Source of the DNA: an uncultured Alphaproteobacteria bacterium
Lineage (GTDB): Bacteria > Pseudomonadota > Alphaproteobacteria > Minwuiales > Minwuiaceae
Direction of reading: 5' to 3'
Assembly (NCBI GenBank): GCA_913064755.1
Contig: CAJYBQ010000183.1
Location: 1 to 6,749 of the forward strand
Length of the DNA stretch: 6,749 bases
Shown here in pieces: positions 1 through 5,577 of the stretch. The translations under genes and the position numbers were made by a program. Position 1 is the stretch's first letter; the number at the start of each line of letters is the position of its first letter. A model generated the notes under the pieces. The model made no database searches, was not told the origin of the DNA, and saw only the letters and a program-made list of their open reading frames with translations.

Positions 1-1
1 G

Positions 2-281
2 AACGTAACCCGCGGCAAAACCTACTACCATGTGGTCAACTCTGAAGTGCGCTCCATGAGGGAGACTTACGATTCGTACTGCATCCCAGTGTTCGGGCCA
101 TTCACCTCCAACAACTTCGGATGCTCGTTCATCAACGCAAACGCCGCTGCGACCAATGGGACCAGCTACGTGCTCTTCGACGACTCACGGCCTGCTTCAG
201 TACCAGAGTGCTGTGTGATCGGAAAGCCGTTCCACCCACCACCCAAGAATTTCACACACGGCATGCCTTTGCAGTACAGAG
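2..281 (+). other. Foreign-looking partial ORF, eukaryote-like secreted protein segment, open at the left edge
   Basis: Frame 2 is open from the window edge. It begins NVTRGKTYYHVV and ends near KNFTHGMPLQYRA, where similarity to the bacterial part of the window begins in another frame. Seen directly: three N-x-S/T sequons (NVT, NGT, NFT), four cysteines (YC, GC and an ECC pair), a Pro-rich stretch near PFHPPP, and visibly lower GC and less GC-biased third codon positions than everything after 300. The same frame stays open to 628, but past 281 its translation becomes Arg/Pro/His-rich out-of-frame text over the FAH gene, so the real coding part should stop near the junction. Sequons plus paired cysteines suggest an extracellular eukaryotic protein; I do not recognise the family. 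It may be host or contaminant DNA joined at assembly, or a true insertion. No start codon of its own is assured, since the ATG at 32 is internal to the open frame. Confidence 0.45.
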
Positions 282-308
282 CCGCGGGCGCTGGCGAGTT
301 GGCGGGAC

Positions 309-548
309 GTGAACGGAAAGCGCGACCAGGCCGGCTCCACGGCCACCATGATCTACGGCGTCGCGCACCTGGTGTCCTACCTCAGCCGCTTCATGACCCT
401 GCATCCCGGCGACATCATCTCCACCGGCACCCCGCCGGGCGTCGGCATGGGCATGAACCCGCAGCAGTACCTGAAGCCCGGCGACGTCGTGACGCTGGGG
501 ATCGAGGGACTGGGGCAGCAGCGCCAGACATTCGTCGCCGACGACTGA
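309..548 (+). CDS. Fumarylacetoacetate hydrolase (FAH) family enzyme, C-terminal fragment, 5' part missing
   Basis: This is the C-terminal region of the FAH fold found in 2-hydroxyhepta-2,4-diene-1,7-dioate isomerases, acylpyruvases and related enzymes of aromatic and keto-acid breakdown. Visible family motifs are VNGKRDQAGSTATMIYGV, then HLVSYLSRFMTLHPGD, then STGTPPGVGMGM and LKPGDVVTLGIEGLG. The GTG at 309 is given only as the first usable start in frame. It encodes the Val of the conserved V-N-G-K segment, which is internal in full proteins of about 280 aa, and similarity may reach back to the LASWRD encoded from 291. Only 79 codons remain. The N-terminal two thirds, with the usual metal-binding acidic residues, is absent, replaced by the unrelated segment at 2-281 in a different frame. 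No Shine-Dalgarno sequence fits 309. The fragment ends at TGA 546-548, 27 nt from the convergent permease. It is either a pseudogene remnant or a complete gene cut by a chimeric join. The family call is secure; the specific substrate is not. Confidence 0.8.
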   Translation: MNGKRDQAGSTATMIYGVAHLVSYLSRFMTLHPGDIISTGTPPGVGMGMNPQQYLKPGDVVTLGIEGLGQQRQTFVADD

Positions 549-575
549 GGCACCGGCGTCGGGTGGGCGATCAGC

Positions 576-2360
576 CTACAGCGGCCAGACCAGCAGGATC
601 ATCGGGATCGACACGGCGACCACGATGACCTCCAGCGGCAGCCCCATGCGCCAGTAGTCGCCGAAGGCATAGCCGCCGGGACCCAGGATCAGCGTGTTGT
701 TCTTGTGTCCGATCGGCGTCAGGAAGGCGCAGGACGCGGCGACCGCAACGGCCATCAGGAACGGGTCGGGGCTGACCTCCAGGCTCTGCGCCATCTGGAT
801 TCCGATGGGCGCGGCGACGATCGCCGTGGCGGTGTTGTTCAGGACGTCCGACAGGGACATCGTGACGATCATCAGCACCGTCAGGACCGCCCATGCCGGC
901 CAGCCTGCGGTGAGGTCCAGCAGGCCACCGGCGATCAGGGCGGTGCCGCCGGCACTGTCCAGCGCGGCACCAAGCGGGATCATCGACCCCAGCAGCACGA
1001 CGACGGGCCATTCCACCTGTTCGTAGATGTTCGACAGGCTGAGAATGCCGGTCAGCAGGTAGGCCACGACGACGATGCCGAGCGCGATGGGCAGGTAGAT
1101 CAGCCCGAACGAAGCGGCGGCCACAGCGGCACCGAAGATTGAGATGGCGAGCCAGACCTTGCCCGAATCGGTGACACCAAGCCCCCGGTCGGCCAGCGGC
1201 AGGACGCCGAGCCAGTCCGATACCGTGTCCCCGTCGCCCTCGGGCGTCAGCAGCAACAGGATGTCACCGGGCAGCACGACGGTCTGGCGTACTTCCTTCG
1301 ACAACTGGCGTCCTTCGCGGGAAATGCCGAGAAGCACGGTGCTGTGCCGCCATGCGAGGCCCAGTCCACGCGCAGTCTGGCCCGCGATGCGCGCGCCTTC
1401 CGGTACCACGACCTCGGTCACGGTCAGCCCCTCGCCGGCGGCGCTGAGGCTTTCGTGGTCCGCGCCGTCGGTGAAATCCAGCGACAGCGCCGCGCGGAAT
1501 TCGTCCAGGGCCTCGGGCCGTGCTTCCAGGACAATCGCATCGCCTGCCATCAGCGAGGTGTTGCGCTGCGTTCCGTAGCGCCGCTTGCCGTCGCGGATCA
1601 GTCCCAGGATGGCGACGTCGTTCTTCTCCGCCCCGTCGTAGAGGTCGAAGAGGCGCTTGCCGATCAGGTCGGATTTCTCCGGCACCGAGAGTTCGGCCGT
1701 ATAGGCCTTCGCGTTCTGCTCGGCTTCGGCCAGGGCGCCCTTGCCCTCCGATTTCGGGATCATCCGCCAGCCGATCAGCGCCACGAAGAGCAGCCCCGCA
1801 ATCGCGGCCACGCCGCCGACGGGCGCGAAATCGAACATGCCGTAGCTCTCGCCCAGCTGGTCCTCGCGGATCGCGGCGATGATGATGTTCGGCGGGGTGC
1901 CGATCAGCGTGACCATGCCCCCCAGGATCGTGCAGAACGACAGCGGCATCAGCGACAGGCGCGCCAGCCGCCCGGCCTTGCGCGCGGTCTGGACATCGAC
2001 CGGCATCAGCAGCGCCAGGGCCGCGACATTGTTCATGAAGGCCGAGAGCACGCCGCCGATTCCACCCATGAAGGCGATGTGTGCGCCAAGCCCGCGTCCC
2101 GGGTCGACCAGCGTCCGCGTGATCAGGAAGACGGCACCCGACCGCACCAGGCCGGCGGAGACGATCAGCACCAGGGCGACGACCAGCGTGGCCGGATGGC
2201 CGAAACCCGAGAAGGCCTCCGCGGTCGGCACGACCCCGAGGACTACGGCGAGCAGGAGCGCCGAGAACGCCACCAGGTCATAGCGGAACCTGCCCCAGAG
2301 CAGCATCGCGAAGACGCCGCCGAAGAGGGCGAAAAGGATCATCTGATCAATGGTCATCAT
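576..2360 (-). CDS. SLC13/DASS-family permease with two central RCK_C (TrkA_C) domains
   Basis: An inner-membrane transporter of the divalent anion:Na+ symporter superfamily (SLC13, CitT/ArsB-like fold). Substrates in this subgroup include sulfate, dicarboxylates and other anions; the sequence does not say which. From the first ATG the protein is 594 aa. About four to six hydrophobic segments (residues 5-200) carry the first hairpin pair, SAFMNN (106-111) and GTPPN (154-158). A soluble insert holds two RCK_C domains (about 225-295 and 312-390), each with the pattern V-P-E, a size-variable loop, then G-D and a hydrophobic strand. A second membrane half (about 400-594) repeats the hairpin motifs as LNNT (507-510) and TPIGHKNN (548-555). 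The layout and length match complete family members. Start choice: an in-frame TTG lies 11 codons upstream (2393), but tandem ATGs at 2360 and 2357 directly precede the first membrane helix and have a GGA 6-9 nt upstream. It reads away from the cupin gene and converges on the FAH fragment; no operon partner is visible. Confidence 0.9.
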   Translation of the reverse strand: MMTIDQMILFALFGGVFAMLLWGRFRYDLVAFSALLLAVVLGVVPTAEAFSGFGHPATLVVALVLIVSAGLVRSGAVFLITRTLVDPGRGLGAHIAFMGGIGGVLSAFMNNVAALALLMPVDVQTARKAGRLARLSLMPLSFCTILGGMVTLIGTPPNIIIAAIREDQLGESYGMFDFAPVGGVAAIAGLLFVALIGWRMIPKSEGKGALAEAEQNAKAYTAELSVPEKSDLIGKRLFDLYDGAEKNDVAILGLIRDGKRRYGTQRNTSLMAGDAIVLEARPEALDEFRAALSLDFTDGADHESLSAAGEGLTVTEVVVPEGARIAGQTARGLGLAWRHSTVLLGISREGRQLSKEVRQTVVLPGDILLLLTPEGDGDTVSDWLGVLPLADRGLGVTDSGKVWLAISIFGAAVAAASFGLIYLPIALGIVVVAYLLTGILSLSNIYEQVEWPVVVLLGSMIPLGAALDSAGGTALIAGGLLDLTAGWPAWAVLTVLMIVTMSLSDVLNNTATAIVAAPIGIQMAQSLEVSPDPFLMAVAVAASCAFLTPIGHKNNTLILGPGGYAFGDYWRMGLPLEVIVVAVSIPMILLVWPL

Positions 2361-2573
2361 CGTGCATCCATAGACTGTCAAACGGCTCTGCAACAGGCCG
2401 CCCGATCACGCAACGCGCGGGGCGGACCTCCCGCTCCCCGTCGGCCAACGGGCCGCATCGCTGCACGATAGCGGGATCGTGCCCCGGGCGCTGCCAAAAG
2501 TCCGCGCCGGGGTGGTGAGGCAGGGTGCCAGGTCCGGCCGCCCCGATGCTGTGACGGGTGACACGGTCGCCGG

Positions 2574-2607
2574 AACCTTGACCACCGGCCGGTTTCGGCG
2601 GAAGGTT
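2574..2607. promoter_or_regulatory. Nested inverted repeats in the region between the divergent permease and cupin genes
   Basis: AACCTT (2574-2579) and AAGGTT (2602-2607) form perfect 6-bp arms around a perfect 10-bp palindrome, ACCGGCCGGT (2584-2593). A TTGACC that could serve as a -35 for the cupin gene overlaps the left arm (2578-2583), but no convincing -10 follows at 16-18 nt. An operator is possible. In a GC-rich genome the central palindrome alone is not surprising. The rest of the 2361-2654 intergenic region shows nothing else I can support. Confidence 0.25.
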
Positions 2608-2640
2608 TACCCCAAGGGAACCAAGCTTCTCATTGAATTC

Positions 2641-2646
2641 GGAGGG
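2641..2646 (+). promoter_or_regulatory. Ribosome binding site of the cupin gene
   Basis: GGAGGG lies 8 nt before the ATG at 2655, an almost ideal Shine-Dalgarno match. It settles the cupin start against the nearby alternative reading frames. Confidence 0.75.
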
Positions 2647-2654
2647 ACTTCATC

Positions 2655-3083
2655 ATGGGCCAGGCGATTGCATCGACAGGGAAGAAATCCAGTATCGCGC
2701 CAACGATTGGCGGGTCGACCTACGTCGTGCCGGACGACATGGACTGGAAGCCGAGCCAGTTCGAAGGCATCCAGATCAAGGTGCTCTACGAGAACAAGGA
2801 AGCCGGTGAACTGACCTGCCTGCTGAAGTGGAGTCCCGGCGCGACCTTGCCGTTCCACAAGCATCCGGAGATCGAGCAGTCGTTCGTGCTCGAAGGATCG
2901 TTCTACGACCACGACGGAATCTGCAAGGCGGGCGAATATGTCTGGCGGAAACCCGGTTCGTTTCACGAGACCCATTCCGACGAAGGTGCGGTCCTGCTGG
3001 CCATCTACCGCAAGCCCAACATCTTCAAGAACACGGCGGGATTCGAGGCGGATCCGAGTCAGAAGGGTTTTGAAGACACCTGA
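2655..3083 (+). CDS. Single-domain cupin protein, ChrR-like (cupin_7 type)
   Basis: A 142-aa soluble beta-barrel protein. Both cupin motifs are intact. Motif 1 spans G62 to G81 (G-x5-H68-x-H70-x3-E74-x6-G81) and supplies the usual two His and one Glu metal ligands. Motif 2 is GEYVWRKPGSFH (93-104), whose H104 is the fourth ligand. The one-residue-longer spacing before P-G resembles the cupin of the anti-sigma factor ChrR and of small dioxygenase-like cupins. The zinc-binding anti-sigma N-domain of ChrR is absent, so this is not itself an anti-sigma factor. The start has a strong ribosome binding site. Only 14 nt separate its TGA from the start of the DJ-1/PfpI gene, implying co-transcription. 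Likely roles for such stand-alone cupins are metal-dependent dioxygenase, isomerase or small-molecule sensor; the substrate cannot be read from the sequence. Confidence 0.85.
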   Translation: MGQAIASTGKKSSIAPTIGGSTYVVPDDMDWKPSQFEGIQIKVLYENKEAGELTCLLKWSPGATLPFHKHPEIEQSFVLEGSFYDHDGICKAGEYVWRKPGSFHETHSDEGAVLLAIYRKPNIFKNTAGFEADPSQKGFEDT

Positions 3084-3097
3084 CCGGGGATTCCGGG

Positions 3098-3697
3098 ATG
3101 TATGGAATACTGCTCTATGACGGCGTCGAACCCATCGACGTCGGTGCCACGTTCGGTGTCCTGTCCATGGCGCGCCGCACCGTCGCGGGCCTCCCGGTCC
3201 TGGGTGGCGCCCGCAGGGAAGGCCCGGTTGCCTGTGCCGGCTGACTGGCCGTCACGACCGGAAATGGTTTTGCCGAGGCGCAGCAGTTCACGGACCTGAG
3301 CGTCACGGGCGGGCCCGGTTGGGTCGATGGCGCGTCCGACCCTGCAACTCTGGCCTACCTGGCTTCCAGCAGCGCGCGCCTTTCGGCGATCTGCACCGGT
3401 GCGATGATCCTGGAGGCATCGGGACGCCTCGAAGGGCGTCGCGTGACCACCAAGCACGAGGTCTACGAGGGTGAGGTCTCGCCACTGCAGATGCTGTCGT
3501 CGCGCATGGCAACGGAGCATGCGGCGATTGTCGATGATGGCGGCATCGTCTCCAGCGGTGGCGTCACCCTGGGGATCGACGCCATGTTCTATTGCCTGGC
3601 CCGCAGCCACGGCGAAGACATTGCCGCGGATGTTGCGCGGGTGATGGAATACGGCCGTGCGCGTGCCGCCAATCGCGAAGCCCTGGGGTACCGCTGA
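3098..3697 (+). pseudogene. DJ-1/PfpI-family protein (isonitrile hydratase-like) interrupted by an in-frame TGA
   Basis: Read through one stop, the frame from ATG 3098 to TGA 3695-3697 gives a full-length 199-residue class I glutamine amidotransferase-like protein: MYGILLYDGVEPIDVGATFG at the N-terminus, a VTGGPGW segment, the nucleophile elbow SAICTGA with Cys99, then EGRRVTTKHEV, DDGGIVSSGGVTLGIDAMFY and the C-terminal RVMEYGRARAANREALG. D14, C99 and T100 match the positions used by isonitrile hydratase. Codon 49 is TGA (3242-3244) in the segment CAG-stop-LAVTT, with no frameshift on either side; relatives usually have a residue such as Gly there, and GGA to TGA is a single change. The only in-frame ATG shortly afterwards (3404) lies beyond the catalytic Cys, so a restart product would be inactive. 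The start has GGGGA 7 nt upstream. The otherwise intact frame points to a recent nonsense mutation or a sequencing error. UGA is a stop elsewhere in this window, so code reassignment is unlikely. Confidence 0.85.
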
Positions 3698-3734
3698 CAG
3701 CAGACCGACGCTGCCCGAACGTTACGGGACCAAC

Positions 3735-3749
3735 GCCCGGGATCCGGGC
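3735..3749 (+). terminator. Small hairpin after the DJ-1/PfpI gene, possible weak terminator
   Basis: GCCCGG (3735-3740) and CCGGGC (3744-3749) form a perfect 6-bp stem with a 3-nt loop, 38 nt after the gene end. There is no following T tract, so efficient intrinsic termination is doubtful. Confidence 0.25.
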
Positions 3750-3822
3750 AATGCGACAAGCACCCCCGCGTGTCAGATGATCCGACGTCGAGTTTCGGTC
3801 AACGACCTGTCTATCCCCTCAA

Positions 3823-3841
3823 ATTGAGAATGAAACTCAAT
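3823..3841. promoter_or_regulatory. Fur-like operator, box 1 (19 bp)
   Basis: ATTGAGAATGAAACTCAAT has perfect 6-bp arms (ATTGAG/CTCAAT) around 7 nt. Against the 7-1-7 Fur model TGATAAT-N-ATTATCA it matches 10 of 14 arm positions. It also contains TGA-N9-TCA, the outline of the RirA iron-responsive (IRO) box of rhizobia, so the cognate regulator could be Fur, Mur or RirA. It lies 70 nt before the start of the 301-aa gene in an AT-rich patch of a GC-rich region. Confidence 0.5.
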
Positions 3842-3879
3842 AGCTATTGGCATCGGTGCGATGTTCGTGCAGGCTAGAT

Positions 3880-3898
3880 GATGCGAATGAGTATCATT
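3880..3898. promoter_or_regulatory. Fur-like operator, box 2 (19 bp), beside the 301-aa gene start
   Basis: The core AATGAGTATCATT (3886-3898) is a perfect 5-bp inverted repeat around GTA. In the 7-1-7 Fur model the 15-mer at 3882-3896 matches 11 of 14 arm positions, the best of the three boxes. TATCAT (3892-3897) could be a -10 element inside the box, although no good -35 is seen 16-18 nt before it. The box ends 13 nt before the ATG at 3912. Confidence 0.6.
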
Positions 3899-3911
3899 TA
3901 CATGCATTGCG

Positions 3912-4817
3912 ATGGCCCCGACCATGTCCGAGAACCCCTCTGCTTCAGCATTCGAACTGCAATTCCTGCTCTGGGCCGTCCGCCACCGGATCAAGGGCGA
4001 TGGTTCGGATCACGTGATGGGGATGGAACTGGCGGCGACGTTCTCGCGGTCGGGTGCAACCCTTGCGGCGGAGAGCATCGACCGGCTGACGCGGGTCCTG
4101 GCGCGTCATGACCGCGACCTCGCGCCGGTCGGTGCCGCCTATTCGACCCACCTTGAGGACATCCTGCTGGGGGCCTACGCGTCCGGTCGACGTGGCGAGG
4201 CGGAAAACGCCAGACGGCTGATCACCGGGCTGGCCGGCCGGGATGCCGAGCGCAGGCGGTCGCTTTCCGAAGGTCTGAAGGGCATCGCGGACCTGTTCCG
4301 TCGCCAGCCGCCGTCCGATCATTTCCAGCGACTGGCGGCCTTTCGGGACACTATTCACGGCGAGAGCGTGCCGGTCTGGCTGTCACCGGGGCTGGACCTG
4401 ATGATCGTCTTCGCGATGCGTGTCTGGGTGGCCGCGCACAAGTCGGGCGTTCCCGCGCTGCGGACCATCCAGTCCTGCCTGGCCGAGGGGCCGGAGCATG
4501 TCGACTGGCGGGCGCTGGACGCGATCCTGCACAACGCGTCGAAGGGTGCGCGACGCCCCATCGAGATCAACTGCCTTTGCTACCAGGTGCTCAGCGATGA
4601 CGAGCAGAGCTTCCTCGGTGCGCTTGGCGCGATGCGGCAGGGTGGAATAGGTGCCGCGATCGATATCCTGTGGCAGTGGCAGCAACCGGCGGCCGCGCGG
4701 CTGTCCATATCCGCGCTGGAAATCTTCGCGGGTTCTCTGGGGCTGGATGGCGCGAACGGGGAGGGCCGTGCAGGTCACATGTCTTCGTCCGGCTCCGCGC
4801 CCTGCACGCTGCATTGA
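3912..4817 (+). CDS. Unrecognised 301-aa protein of the iron/haem locus
   Basis: I do not recognise this family. The frame uses the same GC-rich codon bias as the other bacterial genes here and has no internal stop. An in-frame TGA at 3888-3890 bounds it upstream, so the start must be 3912 or the ATG at 3924 (MSENPSAS). Neither has a Shine-Dalgarno sequence, which suggests a leaderless or very short-leader transcript. The protein looks soluble and mostly alpha-helical, with many Ala, Leu, Arg and Asp and no signal peptide or clear membrane span, although LDLMIVFAMRVWVAAH (about 158-173) is a strongly hydrophobic helix. Other landmarks are an Arg-rich stretch around residues 93-126, an EHVDWRALDAILHNAS helix (about 196-211) and a Cys-x-Cys in NCLCYQ (about 220-225). 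The last 25 or so residues are Gly/Ser-rich and probably disordered. Two Fur-like boxes precede it and a haem operon follows in the same direction, so low-iron expression is likely. A regulator, chaperone or enzyme role cannot be told apart. Confidence 0.75.
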   Translation: MAPTMSENPSASAFELQFLLWAVRHRIKGDGSDHVMGMELAATFSRSGATLAAESIDRLTRVLARHDRDLAPVGAAYSTHLEDILLGAYASGRRGEAENARRLITGLAGRDAERRRSLSEGLKGIADLFRRQPPSDHFQRLAAFRDTIHGESVPVWLSPGLDLMIVFAMRVWVAAHKSGVPALRTIQSCLAEGPEHVDWRALDAILHNASKGARRPIEINCLCYQVLSDDEQSFLGALGAMRQGGIGAAIDILWQWQQPAAARLSISALEIFAGSLGLDGANGEGRAGHMSSSGSAPCTLH

Positions 4818-4881
4818 TGCCGTCGGTGAAGATGGTCGCGACACCCCCGCTGGTCACGGGGCTGCATTGATCCGTTTCCGT

Positions 4882-4910
4882 ATTGCAAATGACTCGCAAT
4901 AGCATATAAA
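4882..4910 (+). promoter_or_regulatory. Fur-like operator box 3 overlapping a sigma70-type promoter
   Basis: ATTGCAAATGACTCGCAAT (4882-4900) has perfect 5-bp arms (ATTGC/GCAAT) around 9 nt and shares the central AATGA with boxes 1 and 2. It overlaps TTGCAA (4883-4888) as a -35, followed after 16 nt by TATAAA (4905-4910) as a -10. A repressor on the box would occlude the -35 and the spacer. The promoter points at the monooxygenase gene, whose start is 39 nt after the -10. This is the clearest regulated promoter in the window. Confidence 0.65.
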
Positions 4911-4949
4911 GACGGCAATTCCCTGATGCCAACAATGGAGAGCCCGGGC

Positions 4950-5258
4950 ATGTACATCGCGATGAACCGTTTCCAGGTCGTACCTGGTGAAGAAGCAGCG
5001 TTCGAGCAGGTCTGGAGGGAGCGTGACAGCCAGCTCGAGACTGTTCCGGGTTTCGTGGATTTCAAGCTGCTGAAGGGCGCCACCGACGAGAAGCAGACGC
5101 TCTATTCCTCGCACACGGTCTGGCAGGATTACGCGGCATTCGAGGGCTGGACGAAATCCGAAGCCTTCCGTCGCGCCCATGAAGGGGCCGGGGACCGCAA
5201 GAAGCTCTATCTCGGCCACCCGGTGTTCGAGGGCTTTGAAGTTGTTCAGCAGTCCTGA
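4950..5258 (+). CDS. IsdG-type haem-degrading monooxygenase (antibiotic biosynthesis monooxygenase fold)
   Basis: A 102-aa cytosolic ferredoxin-like dimeric enzyme that would oxidatively open haem and release iron. It is close in kind to HmuQ/HmuD of Bradyrhizobium and to IsdG/HmoA. The IsdG catalytic residues line up by eye at the same positions: N6 (YIAMNRF), W67 (AFEGW) and H77 (FRRAH). TVW at 56-58 also matches IsdG. Other family signs are PGEEAAFEQVW (12-22), VPGFVDFKLL (32-41) and LGHPVFEGFE near the C-terminus. ATG 4950 is chosen over the ATG at 4926 because GGAGAG (4937-4942) sits 7 nt before it and the family begins M-Y/F-I-A-M-N-R. It lies just downstream of the Fur-like promoter and only 4 nt before hemP, so the two should form one iron-repressed transcript. 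The haem assignment rests on the triad and context; the wider fold family also includes quinol and other monooxygenases. Confidence 0.9.
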   Translation: MYIAMNRFQVVPGEEAAFEQVWRERDSQLETVPGFVDFKLLKGATDEKQTLYSSHTVWQDYAAFEGWTKSEAFRRAHEGAGDRKKLYLGHPVFEGFEVVQQS

Positions 5259-5262
5259 TCCC

Positions 5263-5442
5263 GTGCCGGATCTCCCGACATCGCGACCGCCCCCCAGCGT
5301 TCCGGTCATGGAGCGGCCGGACGGTCGCATGATCGACAGCGCCGACCTGTTCCGGGACGCGCGGGAGATGCTGATCCGCCATCGTGGCGAAACCTATCGC
5401 CTCAGGCTTACCGGCGCGAACAAGCTGATCCTCGTGAAATGA
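5263..5442 (+). CDS. hemP: Hemin uptake protein HemP/HmuP
   Basis: A small protein of the HemP family (PF10636). The diagnostic C-terminal half is intact: SADLFRDAREMLIRHRGE followed by TYRLRLTGANKLILVK, a compact beta-rich basic domain ending in the typical L-I-L-x-K. In Bradyrhizobium, Sinorhizobium and Burkholderia, HmuP/HemP is a positive regulator needed for expression of the haem receptor gene, by transcriptional co-activation or by post-transcriptional action on the receptor mRNA. Start: GTG 5263 gives 59 aa, the usual family length, with a Pro-rich N-terminus, and lies 4 nt after the monooxygenase stop, favouring translational coupling. ATG 5308 (44 aa) and ATG 5329 are alternatives; none has a convincing Shine-Dalgarno sequence. 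The position between the monooxygenase and the TonB receptor fits its known role. Confidence 0.85.
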   Translation: MPDLPTSRPPPSVPVMERPDGRMIDSADLFRDAREMLIRHRGETYRLRLTGANKLILVK

Positions 5443-5446
5443 TACC

Positions 5447-5476
5447 GACCCGCCCGTTCGGTCGAGCGGGCGGGTC
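5447..5476 (+). terminator. Strong hairpin after hemP, possible terminator or attenuator
   Basis: GACCCGCCCG (5447-5456) and CGGGCGGGTC (5467-5476) are a perfect 10-bp GC-rich stem with a 10-nt loop, starting 4 nt after the hemP stop. No T tract follows, so it may be a pause, an RNA-stability element or a partial terminator lowering read-through into the receptor gene. It lies within the monooxygenase-hemP-receptor run, not at its end. Confidence 0.5.
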
Positions 5477-5577
5477 AACCGACCACCAGATGAACTGACG
5501 ATCCAAGCCCGCCACCCGCCCCCCTTGGGCACAGGCAGCCAGCCAGGGTCCTTCCCGATCAATGTGAGGGCAATGAC
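5477..5577 (+). promoter_or_regulatory. Receptor gene leader and ribosome binding site
   Basis: The 101 nt between the hairpin and the receptor start are C-rich (notably 5508-5524) and contain a weak CCAAG/CTTGG pairing (5503-5507 with 5524-5528). No Fur-like box or good promoter is visible, which suggests read-through from the upstream promoter. GAGGG (5566-5570) is placed 7 nt before ATG 5578. By analogy with HmuP systems, this leader together with the hairpin is the place to expect HemP control. Confidence 0.4.

Noticed and set aside
2376..2381. TTGACA on the minus strand as a -35 for the permease
   Set aside because: It is only about 16 nt before the chosen ATG, so the matching -10 would fall at or inside the coding start.
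1344..2471. Long plus-strand ORF of 375 codons opposite the permease
   Set aside because: The translation is His/Arg/Asp/Gln-rich text typical of the antisense of a GC-rich gene, with no motif, while the minus strand has a clear SLC13 permease.
3242..3244. TGA as a selenocysteine or read-through codon in the DJ-1/PfpI gene
   Set aside because: The catalytic Cys is elsewhere (Cys99), no redox residue is expected at this position, and I see no convincing stem-loop immediately after it. A nonsense change or base error is simpler.
3059..3610. Minus-strand ORF of 183 codons across the DJ-1/PfpI region
   Set aside because: Low-complexity Arg/Gly/Asp-rich composition without motifs; the plus strand carries recognisable DJ-1/PfpI sequence throughout.
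3878..4111. Plus-strand ORF starting inside Fur-like box 2
   Set aside because: It overlaps the first 200 bases of the 301-aa gene in another frame, loses coding character, and begins within the operator.
4808..4871. Direct repeat GCTGCATTGAT at 4808-4818 and 4861-4871
   Set aside because: Eleven bases with no extension, no flanking insertion features and no inverted partners; probably chance.
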